Numbered from the stretch's first letter, positions 11,556 to 23,723 are shown. The stretch is DNA of 64,000 bases from Chrysoporthe austroafricana (GCA_001051155.2 JYIP02000001.1:3596001-3660000); one strand, 5' to 3'. Notes: generated by a model not told the origin, from the sequence alone. Translations and numbers: made by a program.

Positions 11556-12864
11556 TAGTAGACTAAGGCCGCGTGCTGCACGTCCTAAGGGCGGTTGGGT
11601 TGAAGAACTAAAGGTATGCAGTGCTACGCTGCAACGTGCTTCGTCGTGCTGATCTCCCTAGTAGCGGGCTTTAGAAGCTATTCATCCCTCCCCCTCCTGG
11701 TTCCCTCTGGCTATATACACATTATTATCTCATGAGCGATCCTCCGCCCATCTCCAGCTCTCTTGGTCATCTGCCTATTCCGTCAATAAACGCGGACCTG
11801 GCGGTCCGTCGCTGCCGCAGCACTGCGGCCAAGTCAGAGCGATGTTTATCTAAGAGGGGGCTACGACCCTGTCGACAGTGGAGGAAGGAAGCGAAGGAAG
11901 CTCTCGGCTTGTCTGGAACGCCCCCAAGGATGACAGACACAGAGAGCAAGGGCTGAAGAGGTCATCTCGGCCGAGCGCGTGGTGATAAGCATCCTTTATG
12001 CGCTTACGCCGCAGATATCGATCCGAAGTCCCGAGCCTCAGCGCAATACATAGGAAGCGTGGGGGCCTGGAGACGCCGTTCTCCGCCATGTAAGCGTCCG
12101 AATGAGCATGTTGCATTGTGGCTGCTTCCGCTGGGAGCGAAGATAAACAGATTCATTCACTTTTCCGGCTGACTAGCCTTGGGTAGATCGCGCAGTTTCC
12201 TTTTTCAGTCTTCATCAGCAGCGGCCATGAGCATATTGTACCTGAGACCCGCATCTACGCATTTGCAGTCTTGGCAGACGAGATAACAGACGCTCAGCCC
12301 TACACTAGAGTCCACGGAAGGATTTGGCGCTCGGGAAACGTTCTAGTCTCTCGGAAGGGTGCTCTACGTACCATGTGAGAACCAGGGACTAGCAAGCCAA
12401 GACGGCTGCCTTCTCCGTATACGGTGGCGTTAACTCGGAATGGATAATCCAACGAAATTACAGTTCTCTCGCATTTCTCGGAAACTATTGATATAGATGG
12501 GGACGAATCTCACAATGTTTACTAGCTTGTAATTTGGTCCAAGTTCCGACATAACATAATCGTGGAGGCTGACTAGCTGGCTGTCTGCAGTTTACAAACA
12601 TGACATGACATTAACAGTTCAGGGTTGATTTATCTTGGGGAAAACCTCACAAGACGTTCACTACATGGGATGCCCTCTCACTCATGGACAGATAGACACG
12701 CCATGGATATCAGGAAGAATCAAATGCCGTTGTATATTTAAATGCTAAATATGCTCACGACCAGAACACTAACACACCACACCCGCAACTGAAACATTTT
12801 TGGTATCCAGGATTGCCTAAGGAAACCAGACCGAGGAGGAATTTGCCAAAGCTCGGCATCCTAT
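11556..12864. other. Intergenic, promoter of GMC gene; no gene seen
   Basis: No coding signal. It contains the CTCGGCCGAG palindrome at 11965-11975, about 410 bp upstream of the GMC start. Confidence 0.6.
11965..11975. promoter_or_regulatory. 11-bp near-copy of the tctcggccgaga palindrome
   Basis: Reads tctcggccgag, upstream of the GMC oxidoreductase, and shares its core with 8363-8374 and 17313-17324. Candidate Zn2Cys6 site by inference only. Confidence 0.3.
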
Positions 12865-14113
12865 CTACATGGTGATGACAGCACGGTAGCGAACCTTGCC
12901 ACTTAGCATGGCATCTGGGATAAAAAGTCAGCAATTAACCATCTTCAGAGGAGCATCGAAAAACGTACCGAACGCCTCCTGCGCCTTGGCCAACGGCCAC
13001 GTTTGCACCTCAGAGGTCACGCCGTTCAGGTGGGCAAAGTCGACGGTCTTCTCGCACTCGTGTGCGGTGCACGTCGGCCACACCTGGACCGACACGCCGC
13101 GCATCATCATGTCGTGCGCGTTCAGGGTGATCTCGCCGTTGGCCGGGAAGCTCAGAATCAGCAGCTTGCCGTAGATTCCCACGCCCTTGATCAGAGGCAC
13201 CATGGCCGCCGTGTCCATGGCGGTCGTCAGCACTAGGTCTGCGCCTCCCAACTGCTTCAGGGCCTCGCCGGCGTCGCCCTCGGTGGCGTCGATGTACTCG
13301 TGGGCGCCGAGCTTGCGCACCGAGGCCTCCTTGTCGCGGCCGCGCGACACCGCGACCACGCGGTAGCCCATCTTACGCGCGAACTGCACTGCCATGTGGC
13401 CCAGCCCGCCCAGCCCTTGGACCGCCACCGTGCCGCCCGGGGCCACGTTAGCCGACTTGATGGCGGTGAAGACGGTGGAGCCGGCGCACAGCACGGGCGC
13501 CAGATCGGTCGCCTTGGCGTCCGCGGGGATCTTAATGGCCGCCTTAGATTGTACAAGGCAATACTCGGCGTCTGTGGTCAAGAGAAAAAGGGGGCCTGTC
13601 AGCTGACTCTCGCGGATCGCGATGGGATGCGAGGGGTGGGGGCGGTGGTAGGTTGGGCTGACTCACAGCCACCGTTCTTGGTCACACCAGTCACGACATA
13701 GGGCTCGCAGAATTGGTAGAGGCCGTTCTGGCAGCTACAAGCAAGCCGTCAGCATTGGCGTTTGTAGTTGTCGCGTGTGAGGTTAGCGTGGGCAGACAAA
13801 CAAAGACGTACTGAGTGCAAGTGCCGTCGTGACCACCATGCCAGGCGCCACCGATACGGTCGCCGACAGTCCAGCCGCTGACGCCGTCACCCACGGCCGC
13901 CACCTTGCCAATGATCTCGTGGCCAGGGACCACGGGATAGCCGGCGCCCCAGGCGTTGAACTTGGGGAAGACGTCCGAGTGGCAGACGCCGCAGGCCTCG
14001 ACCTTGACCAGGATCTCGCCGGCAGCGGGCAGTTTGAGCGGGACCTCCTCAAGGACCAGGTCGCCGTTCAGCTCCTTGAAGGAGGCCTGCTTGAAAGTCT
14101 TCGGGAGAGACAT
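12865..14113 (-). CDS. Zinc-dependent alcohol dehydrogenase
   Basis: A 340-residue medium-chain dehydrogenase, NAD(P)-dependent, likely cytosolic, interconverting an alcohol and an aldehyde or ketone. Four exons: 13812-14113, 13667-13734, 12969-13571 and 12865-12914. The introns are 13735-13811 (GTACGT), 13572-13666 (GTGAGT) and 12915-12968 (GTACGT). The short last exon restores the usual tail DAMLSGKVRYRAVITM. The catalytic zinc motif is CGVCHSD with GHEIIG, and the Rossmann motif is GLGGLGHMAVQ. The structural-zinc lobe is reduced: HDGTCTHCQNGLYQFC has Asp where some relatives have Cys. The zinc ligands make it an unlikely trans-acting enoyl reductase for the PKS, because those are zinc-free. 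It lies between the GMC and efflux-pump genes in the same orientation. A cluster role is plausible, but a general alcohol dehydrogenase cannot be excluded. Confidence 0.9.
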
Positions 14114-15303
14114 TGTGATTGGTGGGATGGAGGTGTCGATTGAATGATCTGGGTTAACTTCCTTGGGAATAGGAGGTCGAGTCTGTTGCTCTTGTTTTTG
14201 TGGTGGGTGTCGGGAGGAAGTGAAGATAGCCTTGATGGGGGTAAGACAGCCCATTGCAAGAAATACTCATCGATGGGAAGACCGGTCCTAAAACAAAAAC
14301 AAAAACAAGCCACAACAGGAGGCGGGGCCGGCCTTGATGATCAAGAGATGCATAACGGGGTCACCATGGCGGGCAGTCATGTCCGGTCCTACTGCGACGG
14401 TCCGCTACAGCACGGGCGGGCCTGGACAGTGGCACTCCCTACCGGTGCCTGCTTATGAATGATGGAGTTGACACAGCAGCCATTAGTCACCACGCACCCA
14501 CGTAGCCAGCATGGTGGGGAGGACGAAGGGATGCCTTCTGCGAGGTCTCAGTAGGATAGAATGCGGAAGCCACCCAATAACAACAATTGTGTAGCAGCGG
14601 AGGCCTGGCTCCAACGGAACGGCGAGTCCCTGCGGCCGCATGCGTCTTAGTATTTCCTCTCTGCTTACATCACCGCGGGCCGCGCTGTCCGCTTCACCCC
14701 AGGTGTGTCTTTATCCGGCCCCCCCTCCCCTGGAAAAATGAGTAGCATTTGGGGCAAGCAACTTCGCACCCATTCCTAGAGATGTTCTGGCCATGCCTAT
14801 GGGTAGAGGGGAAACGCTACAGAAGTGCTGAAAAGAATATACAGATTACACAGCATCTTTACTGAGGATGAATTCGACTTGAATTCGACTTGACGTTAAA
14901 ATAAGCTCATGATTTGCCTTACCAGTGAAGCGCTAGTTGTGTGGAGAAGCTCCATAATGTGGGTCTTTACACGTGACACCCCTGGGAGATGCCAAACAGC
15001 GTGGGTAAATACCGATAACGCCATTATTTGCTCATTGAGCATGATGCAGGAAGTGAAGATACAATTACGCCCGAGATTATGGCCTTCTTGGTATTCGAGC
15101 CCGTTAAGGGAAATAAACGTGACACTAGACCAATAAAGATACCATCCCTCTATTATTATCCTAGCCATGTGTGCGCTAGTTTATGCATTCTAATCGTCTT
15201 ATTTGTCTATCCTTTTTGTCTATACTATGCCCTCCCGGACATATATATATATGTCATCTGCTTCCGTACTTGAATATCTCCTCTCACCCTCGTGTCATCC
15301 CTT
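14114..15303. other. Intergenic, no gene seen
   Basis: Partly AT-rich, with a short (TA)n stretch near 15240-15253 and a tandem 'tgaattcgact' pair near 14869-14893. No coding signal. Confidence 0.6.
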
Positions 15304-17168
15304 CTATCCAACCACCATCGGCGCATCTCCGCCACCCCCGAGCTTTTTCTTCTGCCGGGACGTCAATTATCTATCCGCTGAAGCCAGGATCAATGTTCAA
15401 CTTACGTTCAAGGCAATTCCGACGAGCAAGACTACAGCACCGCCGAAGAAAGCTGGGATGAAAGTCTTGCGGAGATTGTCCACAATGACGTCGATTACGG
15501 CGGGGAGTAGGTCTGGTGGGACGGCGTTGATGGCCCCGCTTGATGTCCCTGGAAATCACGTGTTAATTTAGTTGACATCGACGCCGGACGGTGAAGTATG
15601 GCATACCACTCAGGATGCTGTTCAGCTCATTTGTAGGCAGATCCGGCAGCAGCACTCGCAAGCCTGTCAATCCCTCATTCACAAACACGGCGCCGGAGAC
15701 TGACAGCGCTGCGGTAATACCGGTGTACTGGGCAATCATGATGAAGCTAAGATAATTAGCAGCACCTCCAAGAGAGGCCAGGAGAAATACTCACGGAACA
15801 CCCAAGCCCATTTCCTCCGCTGGGATAACGCTGTGGATCACACCATACGGAGTCTGATTACAGAAGCCAAGCCCGAGGGCAAGAATGGCCTCGGCACCGT
15901 AGATGTAACCAGCCGAGGTATTGGAATCGATGCGGTACAGCATGACATTGCCCACCAGCGACAAGGCGCCACCAGCCACAAACCAAGGCCAGTAATAGCC
16001 GACCTTGACAAGGAGGAAGCCCTGTGATAAGTTCGCGAAGCTGAATATGATGATCAATGGCAGCAGCCGGACGGCGGCCTCAAGCGCGCTGTCGCCCTTG
16101 CTAAACTGGAAATAAACGGGTATGTAATAGATGGGCACAAAGGCAGCCGTGTTGGAGCAGATGGTGGAAACGAATAGAAGAAGTGATTCCTTGTGCTTCA
16201 GCAATGGAGCCGGGAAGATGCGATCAGACAGGGTAGTCAACCAGGCAACATGCTGCTGCGCGCAGAAGACGAGGAAGCCCACGCCGCCTACAACAAACAG
16301 AGCGATGATACTTCCGCTGTTCCAAGCATACAGGACGCCACCAAAGTTGATGGCCATTACCAAGCAGATGGAGAAGCCGGCCAACAGCACGGTGCCGAGG
16401 AAGTCAAAGTTCTCTAGCCGCTGCCGCCTCGTCACCGTCTTAGGCAGAGGATTAAAGGATGGCAGGACAAAGAAGTAGATGGGCATGAAGACGCCGCCGA
16501 TTATCAAGTTGATGTAGAACGCCCAGCGCCAGTCGACCTTGGCGAATGCACCGCCGATAACGGGTCCCAGCACGGTACCGACACTCCACACGACGCCCGT
16601 GATGCTGAAGTACCCGGGCCGCTCGTGGTCGTCGGTCGAAATGGTGATCAGCGTCATGATGCCGCAGTACATGGCGCTGCCGGCGACGCCGAGCCACACA
16701 CGGCCCACGATCATGGCGTTCATGTTGGGCGCGGCGCCGCAGAGGGCGGAGGCCCCCAGGAAGAGGATGGTATTCACGGTGAAGACCCACTTGGCGTCGA
16801 ACTTTGCGTACAGCTTGCCCATAGGCAGGAGCGCGATGTAGGCACCGGCCATGAAGCCAACCGAGAGCCACGGCAGCATAGCCACCGAGTTAAATTGGTT
16901 AGCGATAGCCGGCACCAGGTCAGCCGTGATAGTGTTGTCCATCGAGTAGATGAACATGCTGGAGTAGATGGCGCAGAGGATCAGCACCCACTATGGCGGC
17001 CGCCCCCGTACTGTCAGCAAGGCATCCTGTATAGGGACTAGATTCCACGAGACTGCTTACTCTCAACCCTCGTATCTGACGCCGGGAAGGTTGTGCAGAG
17101 CCATTCTCGTCGCTCACGCTGATGGGCTTCTCCGCATCGGATATCTGCTGGGAACTGGAAGAAGACAT
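15304..17168 (-). CDS. MFS efflux transporter, DHA14 type
   Basis: A 544-residue major facilitator with about 14 membrane helices, in the class that exports toxic metabolites by proton antiport at the plasma membrane. Five exons: 17061-17168, 15795-16990, 15607-15746, 15406-15548 and 15304-15351. The introns are 16991-17060, 15747-15794, 15549-15606 and 15352-15405, all GT-AG, and the sum is 545 codons. The N-terminus is Ser-rich and cytosolic. The first helix carries the MDNTITA version of the DHA14 LDxTIV motif, and GRVWLGVAGSAMY and GVVWSVGTVLGPVIGG follow. The last small exon gives a basic tail KKKLGGGGD. The ATG at 17166-17168 is the first in frame. Its promoter is shared with the DUF3237 gene and holds a perfect palindrome. 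The likely role is self-protection or export of the cluster product. Confidence 0.92.
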
Positions 17169-17964
17169 GGCTTCAGCTGGGAAGTGTGCCACTGAGACGA
17201 CTCAGCAAGCTGCCGTGGGAGCGGTAAATTGCCGGAGAAGGCGAATAGTAGACACAATCAAAAGGGTCTGGCGAGTAGAATTTAAGAACCATCCAGCTCA
17301 AAAAAGGGCACTTCTCGGCCGAGACTCTTCGGCCTAGAGGGAAGCCGTGCCAGAATAGGTCTCAATTCTGAATGGAGCGTGCCTGCTAATTCAGCGACGG
17401 ACCAGGCCAAAAAGTGATTGGTGACGACCGCTGCATAGGAACGAACGGAGGCGGCTTCGAACTTTTGTTGAGGGATGGTTTGATACCTACTTAGCTAGGT
17501 TCCAGGTGCCCGTTGGCCCCATATCGCAGGCGAGGATTATTGCTGCAGGGGATCTCTGGTCAACCGCCTGACATAATCCGCTGAGAGCGCGCGCACAGCG
17601 GGCCGCGGCGGGCCGCACTTACAAATAGGGCATGGTTGAGCTGCAAGAACGTTGCTTAGATCAGCTGCGTAAGGACAGGTCGGCGATAGGCGTTCTGTCA
17701 CGAACACGGACGGCACATGCCGTTTGGATAGCATGAGTGCGGGCCGGTGGGTGCTGATGATTGGATGATTGGAGGAAGGATGGTTGAAGTTTTCCCATGA
17801 TAGAAAAGAAAAAAGAATACCTATCCTAATACGGCCTCCCCAAGAAGCGGCCGAAAACGACCAGGTCTCATTTCTCATCTGCCCACCTAAGCAACGGGAC
17901 GTGGTTTGTCACGCGCATTATTGCCCTTTTCTCTGCCCCCTTTGCAACAATACAGCTTGCCAAC
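17169..17964. promoter_or_regulatory. Divergent promoter between efflux pump and DUF3237 gene
   Basis: The 796-bp intergenic region between two divergently transcribed genes. It contains the palindrome at 17313-17324 and a weaker second copy, ctcttcggcctagag, directly after it. Such an arrangement allows joint control; that is inferred. Confidence 0.4.
17313..17324. promoter_or_regulatory. 12-bp palindrome tctcggccgaga, copy 2
   Basis: Perfect 12-bp palindrome 145 bp upstream of the efflux-pump ATG, identical to 8363-8374. An imperfect partner follows at 17325-17339. Candidate Zn2Cys6 operator. Confidence 0.4.
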
Positions 17965-18669
17965 ATGGGATCAGGGAAGGCGATGGTAGTGGCTCAAGAG
18001 AGCTTTCCCACCACACGGCCTGCTTTTCGACTCACGGTAATTCTCCACAACAGCCACACATGCCCTTCCCTCAGACATCAACACTAATACCAACCGCCCC
18101 AACATAAGAGCAGCTTCAAGGACAAGCACCCCTGCGGCAACATCTACACCGGGTCGACGCTGATTGGCGTGCCGCTGCTCGCGGGCGGCACCGTCGAATC
18201 AGTCGGCGACTTCGAGCCGCGCTGCAAATTCACCATCGCCAGCTCGACTGACTATTTCACCGTCGACGCCGACCAGACCCACGGCCGCATCGACGCCCAA
18301 GCCATCCTGGTTGACGAGGAGGGGCGCGCTGTGCGTCTGCGCATCGACGGGGTCGTGGCGCTCAACGAGCATACGCTGCCACTAATCCAGAACGAGCCCA
18401 ATGCGCCTAGTTCGCCGTTTGGTCATGGACGTGAGTTCCCCCCTCTCTATTTTAAATAGAAATTCCGAATCGCCATCAATTGGTATCAACTACTTCTAAC
18501 AGCAAGATCCACAGTTGAGTTCCTCAAATTTGAGACTGGGCATGAGATTTACAAGCCTTTGGAGAGCATGCGATTTGCTGGCAGCCAGCGATTCGTCTAC
18601 TTAGATGGTGTTAAGACCGGCGTGGAGGTTCGCATCTCGCAGATTGTCTCGGGTACTGGTAAGGTGTAA
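17965..18669 (+). CDS. DUF3237 family protein
   Basis: A 182-residue soluble protein of the DUF3237 (UPF0311) family, small beta-barrel proteins of mostly unknown function that occur in several fungal metabolite clusters. Three exons: 17965-18036, 18109-18430 and 18515-18669. The introns are 18037-18108 (phase 0) and 18431-18514 (phase 1). The first exon is short and is inferred from an ATG followed by PAFRLT and a GTAATT donor that joins in frame. The matching features are GSTLIGVPLLAGGTV, HGRIDAQAIL, FETGHEIYKPL near residue 140 and RFVYLDGVKTGVEVRI at the end. No signal peptide or membrane helix. It is divergent from the efflux pump. It could act as an isomerase-like or cyclase-like tailoring protein, but no activity can be claimed. 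Confidence 0.75.
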
Positions 18670-19315
18670 GTCGGCTGCTTTTTGATAAGAGAGAGATGGG
18701 TATAGCGGTATAGGGTAGCAGCAAGGAAGCATAGTTTAAAGGACGATGCAATTTATGCAGACTTAAAATACAAGAGCCACATTCCCATATATCCACCATG
18801 CTACATGCATCGATGTAAGAATCTCTAGCATGGTTTCCAGAAACTCGTGCTTCCAAGCATACATACCATCGAGTGCCACGTGCTTGGCCCCGTTTTTCTC
18901 TATATTTCTTACTCCCAATATGAGTTTACCTCAATTTTGGTTGGACAGCGAAAATGTAGTTTCCCCCCTAGTGCATGCTACTACTCAGGTGCCAGTTATT
19001 GGAGTCCAGGTGCAGTCCGTGGGATCATCATACAGATATTTAATATTACATACCCACTAGCTATGCGTTGGGCTAATTCACCTAAAATCATAACACCATT
19101 CTCGCCAAGCCTCAAGCCCGCCCCTAAATCCAACATTTTTTTTTTTTTTTTTTTTTTTTTTTAGGAAAAAAAAGAAAAGAAAAGTCACTCCAGGCAACCT
19201 ATTCCTTCAGACTACAGTCCAATGCAATGACGTTACTGTATCCACCGCCAGTCACAATAAACGCATCAATAGAAATACCCACCTAAGTGATTGACGGGAA
19301 AAGATCTTGTCATAC
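18670..19315. other. Intergenic with poly-T run
   Basis: The 3' flanks of two convergent genes. A run of 27 T lies at 19136-19162, followed by an A-rich stretch. No coding signal. Confidence 0.7.
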
Positions 19316-20275
19316 CTAGATCCCCTCAGGCATCAACTCCGCCATCTTCTCATCCACCTGGCTCTGCTTAATCCTATTGTCCATGCGTCCCCACATTCCA
19401 TTGATGACAGCCGGATCCCGCTCAATGAACGGCCCCTGGAACGCCTTGGTCTTGGGAATTGGCCATTTCAGGCCGCCCAGACCCCAGGCCTGCATGTTGG
19501 AGTAGATGCCCTCCCAATGGCCGGCGGGGCAAACCAAGACCTCATGCTTCCAAGACGATTAGATCGCATGCCAAAGACATTGACACTCGGTGCAAGTAAG
19601 TGTCTTGCAGGGCAGCGAACTTACCATGACACCCAATTCGTGAGGCCGGTCGCTCTTGTTGACGCTATAAGCGAGAAACTTAAGGCCTTTGATGTGGACT
19701 GGCCGCCGGGCAAAAGCCTCAAGTTCCTCGATACTGTTCCAGTAGCTGATAGACATGAGGGTATTGTTCTGGGAATACTCGGTCGGGATCAGGTCGGGAG
19801 TCCTGCCCAAGTCTGGTTTCGTTGAGTTTGTCATCACTTGGCAGGATGATCAAGTTGAAGACCTACAGCCATTGGTCCATCTGTTATCCTCGGCATCCTT
19901 GTAAATATCATCCATGTAGTCGTTCAGCTTTCGATACATCGGATGAAGCCGTCCAAGCGGATGGTTCGACCGTATACCGACGAGGAACATGGCAATCGGC
20001 TTAGCGCTGAATTTGGCTGGCCGGGATCCGTCCTTCTCGGGGAAGAGGATGGACCACCTGTCCAGCGTTGCCTTTCTGAGGTATATATTGGGAGTTAATC
20101 CGAGGTACTGCGCCGCTAGGTTTCCAATTAGGATGCTGGCGGTGAGGGCGAGGGGCAAAATGGCGTAGCGGGTGGCGAAGAGGAAGCTGACGGTGACCTG
20201 GGCACCGGCGCCTATCGCGAGCCAGGCAGGCAGACTGAGCTCGTCTTTGAGAAGATTGAAGTTGTAGCCGCCCAT
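19316..20275 (-). pseudogene. DUF4188 (monooxygenase-like) membrane protein with one in-frame stop
   Basis: A member of the DUF4188 family, ferredoxin-fold enzymes found in many fungal pigment and polyketide clusters. The frame opens at 20275 with two N-terminal hydrophobic helices, then IAMFLVGIRSNHPLGRL and MYRKLNDYMDDIYKDAE, all typical. A TGA at 19850-19852 interrupts the frame. Beyond it the same frame continues with family features: TLMSISYWNSIEELEAF, then an intron at 19547-19624 (GTAAGT) leading to HEVLVCPAGHWEGIY, with a stop at 19316-19318. A 30-nt GTAGGT...CAAG segment could remove the TGA in frame, but that is shorter than any intron here. A TGG to TGA change or a sequencing error are the alternatives. 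If read through, the protein has about 290 residues. Annotated as a possible pseudogene because function depends on this one codon. Confidence 0.65.
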
Positions 20276-21182
20276 GTTGGGTGCGAGTTCGAGACGGTGA
20301 TTCGAGAGAATGCAGCAAAGAGGAATAATAGAAATTGCACGTGTCTGAAGGTCAATATCTGCAATGCTTTGGCTACCGAGTTGGAAGCAAAACCACGGTG
20401 ATACAGAGCGCGGGGCTTTTTAAACAGAGATCTTTCACCGGAGATTCTTATGAGTAGAGTTTACCGGCGAGCATCGTACCATTTGACAGCACGGGTTCTC
20501 GCGCGGGCAATTGCGAAGATGGAACTCGTTGGGCCGCACTCGATTACCAAAACCTCATTATAACGACCCTCTGGGGCCAAGATTTCAGCCCTCGGGCTGA
20601 GGCGGACCGAATGAAGGATTTGGCCCATGTGGTGAGATGGTCGGATGGTGTGATGCGAACCACGGCGTATGATTACTATTCCACATAGGCAGGTATCTAG
20701 ATTCTTGCAACTATTCCGAGCTTATTAAATGAGGCTGGCTAGCGAAGGCCCCTGCAACAAAACCACGAGTTGTGTGCATGCTGCAGAGTATGACAATCAG
20801 CACCTAGGTAGTGGCTCGGGCACAAACCCTGTCTGAAATCCCACCCTACACTACCGTAGGACGTTTGTTGGCATAGTACGTAATGTCATAGAGGGAGCTC
20901 ACTCATTCCAACTCATTCCAAGATCCATCCGCAGTAACGAGAAGAGGAAAAACATTACTAGTTGACTACCTTCTTGCTATTGTGAGGCAACCCATCTCGT
21001 AGAGATTCAGCGGCACAGAAACGCAATAAGATAAAGTAGCATTTTGGAATAATAAAATCACATGTAGCATTCTATGAAGCTCTCTATTCATGGAAGGATT
21101 GAGTCGCATGTGTCGTATTCAGCCATCTTGCCCACAGCGACCCCTAGACCACCAGATTCTCTCATACAGCTACGCGTTTGGC
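20276..21182. other. Intergenic, no gene seen
   Basis: Upstream region of the DUF4188 gene and 3' side of the flavin monooxygenase gene. No coding signal. Confidence 0.65.
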
Positions 21183-22999
21183 CTAATTTTGAGCCTTCTT
21201 CCTAGCAAGCGCGCGCCTGAATTCATCGGCAATACCCTTGTAGTCGCCAGGATACTTAGGCATAAATAGCTCTGCTAGAGGATTGCCCTTGCGCGAGGTA
21301 TTGATGCCGAGGTCTTTGAGGAGCACGTCGATGTACTGCAGTCCCATTAGTTTCCGCACTCCTGATCAATGTAGGCAAGCAATGTAAAACAAGCCACTTA
21401 CCGAGAAGAAATCATAAATCGCATACGCATGCTTTCGTCCCTGCGTTAGGTACCTCTTCCTCGTCCATACTGTCCACTCTGCTACCTCCCGCTCCATCTC
21501 GGGCTGCTCAGGCAGATCCACAAGATCCAACATGAACGCCACCCCCCATAGAGCCTGTACCTCCGACACAAGCGGCGTGTAAATGGTGTGAATGAAGCCG
21601 GGGAAATATATACTCCTGTCCCCCTCTGCAGCCAGCTCCGGCACCACCAGCCGGCGATAGTGCCGGCTCGGCCCGTGCAGCAGCTTCTTCTCTTCTGGTC
21701 GCTCCGTCGCGCGGATCGGGCTCTCCTTGAGGGCTGGGAGGAGCTCGTCTACCGTCATCTCGGCGCGTGCCTCCAGCTCGGCCCACTTAGCCTGCGTCGC
21801 CGGGTCCGGGTTCGGCACCAGGCCACACCGCTGCTGCAGCGCCGAGTCGAATTGGTGATACGACTTATCGAAGCCGGTGCAGAGGATGATATAGTCCGTC
21901 TCGAACTCGGCCCCGCCGCGCAATGTGACGCGGTTGCCCTCTTCCAGCGCCCCCACTTCGTCGCGGTGCACCGTGACGTCGCCTGCGTGGAACACCTTCC
22001 AGAAGTTAGGTACGCTGGCGCAGCCGAGACCGGCGTTGGCCCAGAAGATGCCGTTGCCGACAGGTAGTGGAGTGAGCTTCTGCGCGTTGGGTGACTTGTT
22101 GTAGCCGGCGTGGGAGGCGGCGATGAAGGTGATGGTCTGCCAGTAGGCGCGGGCCAGCGCGCGGCCGAGAGCGGTGCGGTTGAAGAGCCAGTACCCGGCG
22201 CCAGTAGTCTTGAGGATGCTTGAGCCGAGATGGCCCATGATCCCCGTGGCTACCACGTCCATTGTGTTGAGTAGGCCGATCTTGGGTGGCATGATGGCGA
22301 GCGGGCCCGAACCATCCTCGCGGATGACCCAGTTGACCTGCACGCCCTGCTGTAGCAGGAGGAAGACGGTGTCGTAGGCTGACTTGGCGGCGCCGATGAC
22401 GGTGGCACGTTTGATTTTACCCAAGGCGTCCAGGTGCGTGCCCACCTCGGAAGAGTGGATGATGGGCGTCGTGAAGTTGGACTTGGGCCACGAGGGGATG
22501 ACCGGGTGAGAGGTTGCCCCCGAGGCGTAGATCAGCTTGGTACATGATATCGGCGCCTTGCCCTCTAGGTGCAATCTCCACCCTCCACCTTCCTCGCTGG
22601 GGATATGTTCGACTCGCTCCACCTTGGTGCGCAGGCGAGTCCTTCGAACAAGCTCATAGTCCCGGGCAAAGTCGTTTAAGTACCGGTGGATAGTGTCACC
22701 GGCGATATATCCGTCGTGGGTAATACCCTCACGCTTCATAGGGTAGAAAGAATACTCAAACTGCCCATATTTGATCTGTGCAAAGAGACTGGGGTATATC
22801 TTCTCGGCGCTCCAGACACCACCGATGGACGCTTGCTCGTCGAGAAGCACCAGGTTCGTGTCTGGGGCGAAGTCAAGGTATGTCTTTGCCCCGATGAGCC
22901 CGTTCCACCCTATCAGAGAGGTTAGAATCTACACAAACAATTATCAAGTCTTGACATACCAGTTCCCACAACCACAACGTCAACACGTTCAGCTTCCAT
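21183..22999 (-). CDS. FAD/NADP-dependent monooxygenase (class B flavin type)
   Basis: A 566-residue flavoenzyme of the flavin-monooxygenase / Baeyer-Villiger-like superfamily, expected to insert one oxygen atom into a substrate with NADPH. Three exons: 22960-22999, 21402-22909 and 21183-21335. The introns are 22910-22959 (GTATGT) and 21336-21401 (GTAAGT, branch ACTAATG). The 40-nt first exon is needed to complete the FAD motif, which reads VVVVGTGWNGLIG across the junction. Next come IGGVWSAE, a second dinucleotide motif VIGAAKSAYD near residue 190 and ILCTGFDKSY. The last exon adds a basic tail ending RRALARKKAQN. It is divergent from the polytopic membrane protein at 23724, with 724 bp between them. 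A tailoring oxygenase for the PKS product is likely; the exact reaction is open. Confidence 0.88.
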
Positions 23000-23723
23000 C
23001 TTGTTTTTAGGATCTCGGTGCTTGTAAGTGAATAGATAGTGTCAAGCCGTGCACTTGGATTGACCTTCAAGATTAGAAACAAGATGGGCAATAGAAGTCC
23101 CAGACATAGCCAATATCATCTTCTCCTTACTCACATTCCCCTTTTGTTACCTTCACGTATCAGACCACAGCTGAACGTACCTAACGGCTCGACATCCCGC
23201 GCCTCACCCCCTATGCCTCATGGCGCCAGGTCTAAACACTGTCGGCCTGCATATCCTCGGAGTAATTCTGATCCCTCGATTGATAAAGGAGCGGGGGATC
23301 CACGCCGAGATACCAAGTCCTGAGCCCGGGCCGCTCTGAGCCGCTAGTCCGTCAGCTTATGAGTGAGGCCCGACCGACCGCGACCGCGACCGCGGTCCAA
23401 GAATGATAATGATATGGACTCGACCTCAGCCTATAGTCTTCACTCGATATGGCGGTGAAGAAATATTTTCGGAGGCGGTCTGCTTGATTATGTGTACACA
23501 GTTTGCCGTAGTTTGATAGGCATCGCCTGGTTTTTTCATGATCCTTCGTGGCCTTCACATCACGCTTACGTTTCTTGAGGCTGTCGTTTCTTCTTCGACT
23601 TTCGACCGTGTTCGCCATCCACATATGGCCACTTTATGACTTGGTCTCTCCAAAACTTGAGCTGTCTCATCTTCTCACTCACAAAAAAACTCAACTGAAC
23701 TTACCTCTTTCGCCACCACAACC
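23000..23723. promoter_or_regulatory. Divergent promoter between flavin monooxygenase and membrane protein genes
   Basis: The 724-bp region between two divergent starts, with a GC-rich CGACCGCGACCGCGACCGCGG stretch near 23376-23396. No coding signal. Joint control of both genes is inferred from layout. Confidence 0.35.

Noticed and set aside
12865..14113. Idea that the alcohol dehydrogenase is the trans-acting enoyl reductase of the PKS
   Set aside because: It keeps zinc ligands (CGVCHSD, GHEIIG), while known trans-ERs lack zinc sites.
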